A DNA stretch of 64,000 nucleotides from Pelomyxa schiedti (taxonomy: Eukaryota > Evosea > Pelobiontida > Pelomyxidae): assembly GCA_020536535.1 (NCBI GenBank), contig JAHLWZ010000815.1:53099-117098 (forward strand), written 5' to 3'. The notes beneath the pieces were generated by a model. That model searched no databases. It had not been told where the DNA came from and was given only the letters and a program-made list of their open reading frames with translations. Numbering within the stretch: position 1 is the first letter of the stretch; each line of letters opens with the position of its first letter. Of this stretch, positions 22,695 through 42,069 are shown in pieces. Position numbers and translations under genes: made by a program.

Positions 22695-22939
22695 TTTTTT
22701 TATCGGTTTTTTTTTTTTGTTTCAGTGTCGGGCCTAGCGACCTTTGGTTAACTGCCTGGCTGCTGGGACCAAGTTCGCACAAGGGAGACCTACGGGAACT
22801 AGGCTCCCTTTGTGCAGTGAGAGTGTATAGACGGACTCTCGCTGCACTTTGGGTTGGTAACTGACTTCCGCTATGACCAAAAGGCCTGGGTTGGCCGTGG
22901 TCGCTCCCGTGCCCCACTTTTTTATCGGTTTTTTTTTTC
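22695..22939. mobile_element. Structured insertion flanked by ~21-bp direct repeats
   Basis: TTTTTTATCGG followed by a T run occurs at both ends (from 22695 and from 22918), like a target-site duplication. The roughly 195 bp between them folds strongly: outer arms GGGCCTAGCGACC...TTGGTTAAC against GGTTGGCCGTGGTCGCTCCC; GCACAAGGGAG with CTCCCTTTGTGC; AGTGAGAGT with ACTCTCGCT. This fits a small non-autonomous element such as a SINE derived from a structured RNA, or a MITE. I could not find a convincing A/B-box pair, and the parental RNA is unknown. There is no coding potential. Confidence 0.5.
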
Positions 22940-23147
22940 TTTTCCATCTTTCAATTACTGAAGTGTTTCTGCAAGTGTGTCTGTGAATTACTACGTGGAT
23001 TAAAACGGCTTTCACTTTTGTGAGACTTTTATTCTTACTGCTCCGGATGTGCCACTTCATTTTCTGCTGAGACTGCGCTGTATCAGGTTTGCTTTGAGTT
23101 TTACTTCACTGACGTTGTTTTGTGGCAGCTTCGTGGGGCCTCTCTTG

Positions 23148-23312
23148 TCACTTGTCACCACCTGAGAAGATATCACCACTCTTCATTGGCAGAGGCTGGT
23201 TGCTACCAGTAGTTCCAGTAGCACCCCTTTCACCAAAACAAAAACTCTAAACAAAAAAGCGAAGTGTATCATTAAGTATTCTTTTGGCGCGAGTGGAGCA
23301 CCGACCGTCCAT
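23148..23312 (-). CDS. Possible small protein, weak
   Basis: MDGRCSTRAKRIL, then after an intron-like TTCGCTTTTTTGTTTAG the peptide SFCFGERGATGTTGSNQPLP and MKSGDIFSGGDK to a stop. An in-frame TAG in the putative intron must be removed by splicing, but I see no clear donor. The Gly/Ser-rich tail looks coding; no family recognised. Confidence 0.25.
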
Positions 23313-23528
23313 AGCCACGCCGAATGTTACTCGGGCGGTATGGGTTGTTTTTTTTTGTCTCCCAAAGAATGCCAGAATTATCTCCTCGATAAATAGGATA
23401 TTCTTCTGGTCTCCTGATAGTGGACGTTACTTGAAGGTTCCTCCAATCACTTTTCGCCTAACACACTGATAATTCTGTTAACCATAAAGAAGTTTTTATT
23501 TATCGAACCCGTCGTTTGACACCCACAC

Positions 23529-24630
23529 ATGTTTCGCGAGCGTCTGCCGAATGGACCAATTGATGGTCGTCCGTGGGTGGCGAGGATGGGAGGACTCCCG
23601 CCAAAGCCCAATCCCACGCTCCGTTTGTTTTGTTTCCACCATGCTGGGGGGAACTTCAATGGTGCGCGTTTGGGCTGGTTTTGGTGGTTTTTTTTTTTTC
23701 TGTTCTTTTTTTTTTTCCCGTTGTAATTTTTTTGGGGTTGACGATGGATTGCTTGCAATCAGACTTTAGAAAATGGGAAACGTTGACACCCATGGAAGTA
23801 CAAATATGCCCTATTGTTTTGCCTGGACATACTGGTAGAATGAATGAGAAGTGTGTTACTAATGCACCGGAGCTAGGCAGGGTATGACTGCCAATTCCTC
23901 TTTCATTGCCGATTTAATTTTGAGAGTGACACCAGGCTATTGCTGCTGGTATTGAGAAATTGATTGACAGACCCTATGCTATGTTTGGGCACAGCATGGG
24001 CTCATTTATTGCCTTTGAAACAGCTAGAGCACTTATTGCAAATGGACTTCCTGCCCCAGCAGCCCTGATAATGACTAGTACACATGGACCAAAAGTGCCC
24101 ATGAGAACCATGAGGTCACATATAACAGATGACAATGTACTAAGGAGTTTAAATACCCAACTCATTCAAATTACGGTAGGAATTCATTGCCACAATGGCC
24201 CGGGACTTCAATGACACAACCCTTGTGGAGGCTGCAGCACAGTTCCCTGAAATGATAGCTGGATTCCTTTCTGGTATTATATCCCCTCCTACTATCCCCA
24301 AATTTCACAGTTATAGTTCTCCGCAGTGATATAAAGCTGGTTGAGGACTATACTTATATTCCCACGGACCTACTGAATGTACCAATCCATACATACTTGG
24401 GCAGCAACGAGAAGGTTCTCACAATAGAGGATGTTCAGGCGTGGCAGGATGTAACAACACTACCAATCATCGGACCGACTATGTATGAATCAAACTTCCC
24501 AATACGACTCCTTGAACACTAATACCATTCCACTTGAAGATTGGAGGGAGACCACTTCTGGCCCAAAAATGAACAGACAGCTCAGCAATTTGTGCAGAAA
24601 ATGACACAGATACTTCTAAGTTCTGTGTGA
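23529..24630 (+). CDS. Type II thioesterase (GrsT/OLAH family)
   Basis: About six exons. The alpha/beta-hydrolase thioesterase signatures are in order: LRLFCFHHAGGNF (about residue 35), FRKWETL, QICPIVLPGHTGRMNE, PYAMFGHSMGSFIAFETARA (the GxSxG nucleophile elbow), GPKVP, a lid helix region, IHTYLGSNEKV (strand carrying the acidic residue), and EGDHFWP with the catalytic His near the C-terminus. In bacteria such stand-alone enzymes clear or release acyl chains from polyketide or peptide synthases; the animal homologue OLAH ends fatty-acid synthesis. No synthase gene is in the window, so the carrier-protein partner is unknown. The first intron has an odd T-rich middle, and the start could be 23586 instead of 23529. 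Regular introns make it a settled host gene. Confidence 0.8.
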
Positions 24631-24689
24631 ACACCACAGAAAGAAAGAAAAAACTTGTTTTGGGTGCACAATTGTTGAATGTGTACTAC

Positions 24690-26083
24690 CTACACATTAA
24701 AAGAGTATATCACTGATGCCCAAGGGGCATTAAATTGAAGAGGGTACACCACTCTGCATGGAGTAACGCTGCCGGCGAAATGGAGTTTTATCTTTGACGG
24801 AAGTTAGAACCGTGAAGGGAGGAGGATTCAACCTTCATGTCAAATGTGCCCCATGCCCTTCCTGATAGTTGGAGAGGATGAGAAGTGAGTGTATGATTTG
24901 GTTGGGGGAAGCTCTCATGAAGTTTGACATCGGCTTTGGTGACAATTCCAGCCAAAGAACCGCCACCCGGTGCTTGAATTTTTAATGTCCAACGGTGATC
25001 AGATGAAGAAACCTGTTCAGGGTAAGCTTTGGACAAACTTTACAGTGGGGATACTCACGGCCTGGTGGTTGTTTCCGATTTCTATCTGTATGGCTGGTTT
25101 AGCTACTGGTGTGGAAGCAGAAAGGTTCACAGAGGATAACGTTGGTCGTGAAGGTGGTAGTAAAGCTGAGGAAGCTAGACTCAATGGAGAGCTCACAGTG
25201 ACGGCAGTTGAAGTAGGGCCAATAGCACCTAACGGTGTAGCTGTCAGCTGTTGAACTTGCCTCTGAAGAGCGTCCAGTTCTGTCCGCAGTGTCTTGACAT
25301 AGGCCTGGGATGTGGTTAAAAGTGTTTGTAAAAGCCATGAAGCCAACCAATAAGCCGCTGATTTGGCTATATGGGCACTTTTCCCGATGTACAGGTAGTT
25401 CTGAACGTGCAAAAGTCTGAGTGCACCCAAATTCAGCCCAAGGACATGTCGCCATTCCATACTGGCAATCGTTTTTGCAATGAGAATCCAAATTTTGCCT
25501 CTGCACGGTAGCAGTGCATCCTACAGCGATGAATACAGATAGCTCACTTACAATGATACACCTTGCCCTCTATTCCTGCAGTAAACTGGGAGTTCATTGG
25601 TCATATTGTTTATCAGTAAATCTCTTCACTGGAGTGAGAGTGGAGGGGAAAGGGGTTTTTGTTTTGGTACTTTTGCAACTGCTCAGGAACCAATGCTCCT
25701 CGGCAAACAGGGCAAGTACCCGTTTGCTTAGAAAACCAGGCTGTTGTTTGGGAATAAAAGAAAAAAAAGAAGTGAGTGGAAGTAGAACTTTATAAAAGAA
25801 TGGCAAAAGTAGACCTGTAATGCACGCACTATAAAGGGAATAAGATATTAAGGGGAAAAAAAAATAAAGGAGGGGAACTCACTAGCAAAAAACGTGAGAG
25901 CACGGTGATCTATGTGCCTACGCAAATTATTTGGGGAAAAAAAGAGAAAAAAGGGGGAAAAAAAAGGGCTCCTATGCGCACATTTACAAAAGGCTCTTGG
26001 CAAATGCCACACAACAGGTGTTTTGAGATCTGGGTCTCGTCTACATATGCGAACGGCGCTTCAGGGATTGATGTAGCTGCCAT
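24690..26083 (-). CDS. RING - TRAF-type zinc finger - coiled coil - YEATS protein
   Basis: Start MAATSIPEAPFAYVDETQIS. The RING finger is assembled from four exons: LLCGICQEPFVNV, SPCSHVFC, a 14-nt micro-exon (about 25804-25817) and WFSKQTGTCPVCRGALVPEQ, giving the full C3HC4 order. Next a TRAF-type finger, HCKNDCQYGMATCPWAEFGC with ELPVHREKC. Then a short coiled coil (AYVKTLRTELDALQRQVQQL), a Ser/Pro linker, and a YEATS domain: DHRWTLKIQAPGGG, VKLHESFPQPNHTL, RAWGTFDMK, and after one more intron IKLHFAGSVTPCRVVYPL. YEATS domains read acylated or crotonylated histone lysine; the LHESFP aromatic-pocket segment is kept. RING/TRAF modules are E3-ligase and adaptor parts. The combination implies a ubiquitin ligase with a chromatin-mark reader. 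Domains are clear; the fusion rests on exon continuity. Confidence 0.8.
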
Positions 26084-26270
26084 TTGTTCGGATTTCGCGT
26101 CTGAGATGTACCGAAAAGCCGAGATCCAGTCACCCAGGCTCAGATCTTTTTCCTAACAACCGCTCCCCTCTCTCGGTTTTCAGAGTCACATTAGTAACAC
26201 TCCAGTATCCACCACCTCTGATGGTGCAGTTCGTCTGCCCTGGGAGATCTTTCTATCAGTTCGCGGAACA

Positions 26271-29200
26271 ATGTTCAACGGGCCAGAGGAGGACGAAACG
26301 CAAGTGGGGGTGGAGTCTACGACTATTTACTGGGAGATCTACGATGTGGCCGGCGCACGTGTTGACTTTACTGTCGTGTTTTTGAACGACACTGATGTCG
26401 CTTGCGAGAAAGTGGTCTCTTTTGCTATTCCGGCGGAATCTCTCGTCAGCGGTTACGGTGCGTGCTAGTGCTAGTACTAGTTGCCCTCGCGAGAGCATGC
26501 ACTTTAGCATCGCGTAAAATTCGTATTCCTAATAATGACGCTCGTGGCAGCGGTTGACATTCGAGGAGAGATGGTGAGTGCCAGCATTGTGCAAAACTCG
26601 CTGGCACGAGACGCTTATGAGACGGATTTAAGGGAGGGCCGCAGTGGACAATCTCTTTTGGCACAATCCGCTCAGGTATTTAATTTAAACCTTTCCACTG
26701 CATGCATTTTGCTTTCCTTTGCTGAATTGGTGCAAGGGAAACTATTTTACTGTGCGGATTTCATTTGGACCAAAAAGTAGAAGAATAGCCACTCTCTCTT
26801 TGACACAACCCCCTGCACAAAATGGATGGTACAAAATTCCTTTGAGTTTTCTTCCTGTAAACCCAACCTTGAACAATACCTCTACACCACTCTCATTGAC
26901 CGTTCATGTTATTGACGCAGAAGTATCAGAATCCAAGGTTCCATCACAGATTGAAGCTCTCTCCTTTGAGCGTATGGACCAAATAAACATTCCAAACAAT
27001 TTCAAAAAATAATTCAGGGATCCAGCAATGGGAATTTTCAGCCCTGTGCTCCTCCAGTTTATGTCAACGCTCTACAACATGCCCTATGCTCGAAATATGT
27101 GTTGTTTCACCCCCCAAACTTGTATACTTTCAACAACATCTTCCAAGAAGTGTGCCTTCTAGTACCTCGCCCACCTATCAAACTTTCTTTTGGGTTCCAG
27201 TTCCATCACTGCCTGAATTAGGACCGTCAATTCCACTGAGCAACATTTACCAATCTCCAATCCCCAAATCAGGAATAGCCATAGTATGGGATTCCTCTCA
27301 CAGCCACAAGGGCTCTTCGAAGGAATTCGCCTTCCTCACGCTCCTTCTTCACAGCATTGACCTCCAGGAAGTTGAGTTTGTTGACTTGTATTTCTTTAAT
27401 GTTGTACTGCATCCACCTCGTCATTTCAACACCTCAATTGGTGACTATGAGAATCTCCTAAACTCTATAGATTCAATTGAATATACCGGCGCCACAGACT
27501 TCACGTGCTTGTCAAGGTTGCAGAATTCACACTACAAATATGCTCTTCTTTTCAGTGACGGAATTCAGACCTTCAGCAGTGATCCCATTTTCACTTTTGA
27601 ACCTTCTTTACCACAAGACCATCAATGCAAACAGTCTTTCCAGTTGTTTCCTTTCCCGCTGCACTGCTTCTGTGGTACTTCTGGTGACAATTATTTGAGA
27701 CTACAACGAATATCAGAGGAAACTGGCGGTATTTTTATGAATCTCAGTGAAAATTTTCCAAGCAACAATGAGCTTTCCACTTTACTTTCTGTTCGCAGGT
27801 CTCTGATAAAAAGTGTCAGAGTCGTCGACTTTAATGGTGACTCTGAGGTGTTCATAGCACCTGCACAATCTAGTACTCCAGCGAGTGTATATGGGCGGCT
27901 AGATGGGAAGTGGTGTGGGGTTTCATTGGCCCTGCAATTTGAGTTCCAAAGAGGCTCTGTTACTTCACCCATCACGAGGAATTTTGAAATCCCTGTTAGT
28001 GTATTCACTACCAGCAATTCCGTTCTTGCCTGTAGCTGGGCTAGACTCAAGCTCCACGAAATGCTAAAACAGTCAGGGAGAAGTGTTGTCACGCCAGCCC
28101 TCCTGGATGTGTGCCGAATGTACAACACATTGACCAATGGAGTGTCATTTTTAGTCCTTGAAACACTTGAAGAATACCTCAGGCACGGTGTAGAACCCCC
28201 ATCTTCCCAGGATCAGCTGCACCGTCTTTACTGGCTCAACATTCGCCGCCAAGAATATCAAGCGAAGTTACAACAAGAAAAACGTAAAAGTGCTATCTGT
28301 GATTGGTGGACCTCCAAAGTTCTCTCATGGGAAAATCCCCATCCCGGCCCTGGGCACATTTTTCATTCTATGACTCACCATAGCTCTAGCCGTTTCAGTG
28401 ACCTTCCCCCCACTCTTCCTGCTTGTTTGAGCCTACATCCAGACAGGCACATTTCCCTCAAAAAAAAAACTCGATCCACACACTTTGAGGACTCTCCAGC
28501 CAGTTCTGTTACAGAGGAAAGTCTGGGAGCTTCGATGCTAAAATCTATGGGCTGGATCCCTGGGCAAAGTCTCGGGAAACACCCCTCTACTTCATTACCC
28601 CCGGTTCCGTCTTTCCGATGTCGCCCACATTCATGTGGATTAGCAAGTGGTATGTCAGTCCCTTTAATTAACAGTTTGAGATGCATTTATAGTCCACAGA
28701 ACCAACCAGCACCTCTGCTGCCAAGCAAGACACCAAAGGTACTTCATACAGTTTCTGCCATCCTCCTAAACTACAACATAGGCAAAAGCTGGAAGTTTCT
28801 ACAGAAGTTCTATCACAAAGGAACTTTTTTCGAGTATTTTGTACTCTTTTTCCGTCGCATCTCAACATAAAAAACCAGAGATCTGCAGGAACCTCAACTC
28901 AATGCAGTGAGGTATGTATTCTCTAAGTAAACTGCTCATCACTGACGTATCATAAGTTATCTCAATGAAGAGTATTCCGTTTCTCATGCTGTACACAAAA
29001 GAATGAATGCTGTACGCTTAATTTCCAGTTTTCCTCCTCAAAGTGTGCCAAAACAAGATAGCCGTCTCCATGACGAAGCTGAACCCCATCTGCCTTTAAT
29101 TCGACCTGCCAAAAGATTTTTCGGTGCAGCAAGAGTTCTTGATGAGGGATATTTGGAACACGCCAGATTGAGCATCAGCACCCATCTGTTGCAATCTACT

Positions 29201-30267
29201 GAGTCAGTTGAATTCATTCCGTTCGTGGAACCAAAGCCAAAGCGGTCCAGATGCTCTGGGTTGATTGCGGATGTATACATCAATGAGAATACTATGCAAG
29301 ACAGCAGCCAAGTGAGAGACCTGCAGGAACAATTAGTTTCCAATTCTTACAGGCTTTTCTCCCAAAATCGCTCCAATGAGGCCTTTTACGCAATATCGAC
29401 CCTACTGGATATCTCACATTCTCCAAGTGCCCTCCTGTTAAAAAGAGTTGGTTATATGCTTTGGCGATGGGGAGAGTATGACAAAGCTGCTTCAGTATTG
29501 TTAGACCTTTCGGAAAACTTCCCGGAACAACCGGGAGGCCTTTTGGATCTCTCTACTGTGTTATGTTGTTCACCGGTGTCAGAAACAAATGTTTGGAATC
29601 ACCCATTCCTTAGATTTCTAAAATGATTTTAGGCCTCCCGCTTCACTAAAGCAATATCCTTTTTGCATAAACTGTTGGAAACCAAATACGATGTTGTGTA
29701 TAGTCAAATTGAACTCATTGCTATTAGTGAACTTGGGCGAGCCTTCGCCATCACAAATAGTTTTCATCTTCCAGTTCAATCACTCTCTTGGGGTATCTAA
29801 TCTTCTCTCTATTTTTCTAAGTATCCACAAGCCCCTGAACCAAGGCTACTTCCTTTGGATCTTAGGGTCACTGTAAGATATGATACAGAATGTGAACTCG
29901 AGCTCATAGTTGAAGAACCAAACGGTGGCCGGTGCACACCATTCGTCAATTCATCCGCCGTTGGTGGAATGCTTTCAAGAGAAATAAAGGTGCCTTTGAC
30001 TTTCTAAACCACCACCCTGTTTGTGCTTATAGGACCCAGGCCGGCGGACCAATAGAGTATTCCCTTAGACACGCTGTGCTGGGACACTACAACTTTCAAG
30101 TCCAAATACCAGCTTCCACATCGATACACCAGCCGGTGGTGTTTTTGTCACAAGTCACAACCTTCTTTGGTGTTTTCCCAAAGGAAACAACCCACACGAG
30201 CATTGGCGTTATCCACAACCACACCCCCGTTCCTTTTTGTGATGTTTCCTTCATAAAGAATCAGTAG
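26271..30267 (+). CDS. VIT - VWA - G-patch - TPR-like - DUF2135 protein
   Basis: VIT domain first: GARVDFTVVFLNDTDVACEK, AIPAESLVSGY, AVDIRGEMVSASIVQN, YETDLREGRSGQSLLAQSA. The long exon 27018-28870 holds a VWA domain with an intact MIDAS: DSSHS in GIAIVWDSSHSHKG, T in YTGATDF, D in LLFSDG. Still in the same open frame comes a G-patch: SLGASMLKSMGWIPGQSLGK with ...GLASG. Later exons give helical repeats (SNEAFYAISTLLDIS, WRWGEYDKAASVLLDLSENF, ASRFTKAISFLHKLLET, ELIAISELGRAFAI) and a C-terminal DUF2135/YfaP sandwich (LDLRVTVRYDTECELELIVE, EPNGG, HAVLGHYNFQVQI). VIT-VWA-TPR-DUF2135 is a bacterial secreted/envelope architecture. No signal peptide is seen, and a G-patch is normally an RNA-helicase cofactor. 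Function is unknown. Confidence 0.75.
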
Positions 30268-30550
30268 TTCAATTTTTTTCACTTGCGTGGAGCATGTGGA
30301 CAAAACAAGCCAAAATGTTTCTATTCTTCAGCTTTCAGCTGAGGTTCCCGTGTCAGCTGAAGTCATACCCAATGTGTCTTGTAAACACTCTTGTTGATGC
30401 CGGTCAACGTGCGCAAGAACCGTTTATTTCACAATAGCATCGATTTAGTACCAGAACACAAAGCAACAGGCGCAGGGGATTAGTGTCGAACACCGTTCGA
30501 TCATTCCGAAAGAAAAACAAAAGTTTCTTGGAAAGAGTTGGAATCTAGCA

Positions 30551-40130
<9,580 letters not shown>

Positions 40131-40371
40131 ACGCTGGTTGTTGTTGCCTGGGTGTCGATTCCAAGGTCGTCGTTGATGGTGGCTGGATTATTATTTTTTT
40201 TTGTGCTTTTCGTCTTCGGCAACGAACCCTGTTTTGATGTTTTTTTTTCGGCCGGATTTGTGTTTGACAACACGGCGCGAAATGGTGGCGTTTGACACCA
40301 GTTCCCCGTTGTTGCGCCTTACAAACTTGAAGAAAAATCGAAGACGTGATTGCTTTTAAGTGGCCGTCAGT

Positions 40372-41958
40372 ATGTTCGAATCAGATGACTACAGTCGTCC
40401 TTGTAACCCCACTGAAGTGCTGCGGGAGCGCGCCCAGATCTTGCCTTTGCTTTTTGCTGTGCAGGTACCTCAACTACGGCAACAGCCAGATCCAGCGATG
40501 CTCGACACCACAATGCCAGAACGCGAGATCTTGTCGACAACTTGCCCCTCTCCGTCATCGCCACCCCCCCAACCACGCCACAAAAGGCGGCGTATGTGCA
40601 CTCCATATCGCCACGAGAATCATCCTTCTGCCAACGGCGAATGCTTCGTCAGCTTGTTGCCGGCAAGTGTGGTGGTGGAGTGCATTGGGAAAAACTGGGT
40701 GATGTGGCCTGAGAGGAGGATTTTGGTCGAGTTCAACCAGGAAATATCTGCAGTACCAACTACAACCAAGAAAGATGACAGAGAAGACTATGACGGCTGC
40801 GCAGGGCGCATACACCGCATTGACAAGGAAGAAGAAGATGATGAGGTGGAGTGCATGTTTTTCACTGTCGGTGCTACATTGGGGGTTGTTAATGGACCAG
40901 TTATGGTTTCGATGGACTTTGGATGTATTGGCTGGCTGGGTGGCACAATGTTCATGACGATAGAGGACGCACCAAGACGGAAGGGAAGCGATCTAGACAG
41001 ATTTGTGCTTCGGGGTACCAAATCCAATACAAGCGTTCACAGTTTGTGCCTGGAAGGACATATTGGATGCTGCAATCAGAAGTGGGTTGTTTTATCTACA
41101 TCTGAGGACAAGCTGTTTGCCATGAGACTTGCAACTGGTGAAAGACATGATGTGCCAATACCCCTGGAATTGCAGGAGGAGTCCACGTTGACACTTGTAT
41201 CACTCCGATTCTTTGGAACCACTGAGTATGACTTCGAGTCTGATGTTGTGGAAGCGCTATACCTTGATCAACCTCATGCCTTGTTTGTTGTTCACTTCAA
41301 TCTTTTGAGTGCTATGGGTGACAAACAGAAGTTGGTTGGGTTCTGTGACCTGCCAGATATGAGAATCAACTACTTGTCGATTATAAATCCACTGATAAGA
41401 AGGAGTGATAGCACATATTGCTTCACCGTGGAAAGAAAGAAATGCGTGGACCTTGTGGACTTGAAAGCCAACATAGTTACACTCGATCTGCACTGGGATG
41501 AACTTGGTGTCCCAGACAAGAACGGAGGCTTTACCATCGGTGCAGTTGATGAACAACATCTGTGCTTAACCAACAAGAGAACCTCAGTGACAACAATTTA
41601 TCATGTCTCTGAGTTACTTCACATGTTGGAATCAGATGAAGAGCGTCTCCGGCAACAGACTTCATGCCGCGTTCATCTCTCCGCACCTGGATCCATAATT
41701 TCAGCTGGTTGTGGCATTCTCATTTCAAGTTCTATTCTGGGGGGTGAAGTGCCAGACTCCTTGACATGCGCTACTACCTCACACCCATACTATTTCTCCA
41801 GAAATCCCCGTTATCTGCAGCTTGCATTCGAACATCAGATCATCGATGCAGCCACTGACACCATCCTTTTCAAAGTGCAACGAGCGCCACCTCGACTCCC
41901 ATACGAGATCAAGGCTGTTCCGTTCACAACGCCTTTGCCAAACGAATTGAATGAATGA
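40372..41958 (+). CDS. Intronless 528-residue protein, family not recognised
   Basis: A single uninterrupted frame from MFESDDYSRPCNPTEVLRER to PFTTPLPNELNE, in a region where nearly every other gene has many introns. The N-terminal third has a Pro-rich basic linker (SPPPQPRHKRRRM). The rest looks like a beta-propeller-like domain with regularly spaced strands: FVSLLPASVVVECIGKNWV, RRILVEFNQE, ECMFFTVGATLGVVNG, QKWVVLSTSEDKLFAMRLAT, ALFVVHFNLL and TYCFTVERKKCVDLVDL. No signal peptide or membrane segment. It is divergent from the BEACH gene, with a 240-bp shared upstream region. Lack of introns could mean a retrocopy or a lineage-specific intronless family. Coding status is near certain from length and strand-like periodicity; function is unknown. 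Confidence 0.8.
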   Translation: MFESDDYSRPCNPTEVLRERAQILPLLFAVQVPQLRQQPDPAMLDTTMPEREILSTTCPSPSSPPPQPRHKRRRMCTPYRHENHPSANGECFVSLLPASVVVECIGKNWVMWPERRILVEFNQEISAVPTTTKKDDREDYDGCAGRIHRIDKEEEDDEVECMFFTVGATLGVVNGPVMVSMDFGCIGWLGGTMFMTIEDAPRRKGSDLDRFVLRGTKSNTSVHSLCLEGHIGCCNQKWVVLSTSEDKLFAMRLATGERHDVPIPLELQEESTLTLVSLRFFGTTEYDFESDVVEALYLDQPHALFVVHFNLLSAMGDKQKLVGFCDLPDMRINYLSIINPLIRRSDSTYCFTVERKKCVDLVDLKANIVTLDLHWDELGVPDKNGGFTIGAVDEQHLCLTNKRTSVTTIYHVSELLHMLESDEERLRQQTSCRVHLSAPGSIISAGCGILISSSILGGEVPDSLTCATTSHPYYFSRNPRYLQLAFEHQIIDAATDTILFKVQRAPPRLPYEIKAVPFTTPLPNELNE

Positions 41959-42069
41959 AAGAAAAGAAAAACCAATTGCCTTGTTTTACGAGGGAGCTGC
42001 CACCGGGTTGAGTGCCCAACCAGCAAAGAAAACTTTTCTACGAACGACACCACAAACAAACATCAAACG

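Larger units (their letters stand above)
22441..23528. other. Intergenic, mostly non-coding
   Basis: Apart from the structured insertion (22695-22939) and one weak small ORF (23148-23312), I see no gene here. AT-rich stretches and T runs are frequent. The last 200 bp are probably the promoter and 5' leader of the thioesterase gene. Confidence 0.5.

Noticed and set aside
22861-22900. U2 snRNA-like GGCCTTTTGG on the minus strand
   Set aside because: Only a ten-base stem-loop matches; the branch-recognition and Sm regions of U2 are absent, so it is treated as part of the structured insertion.
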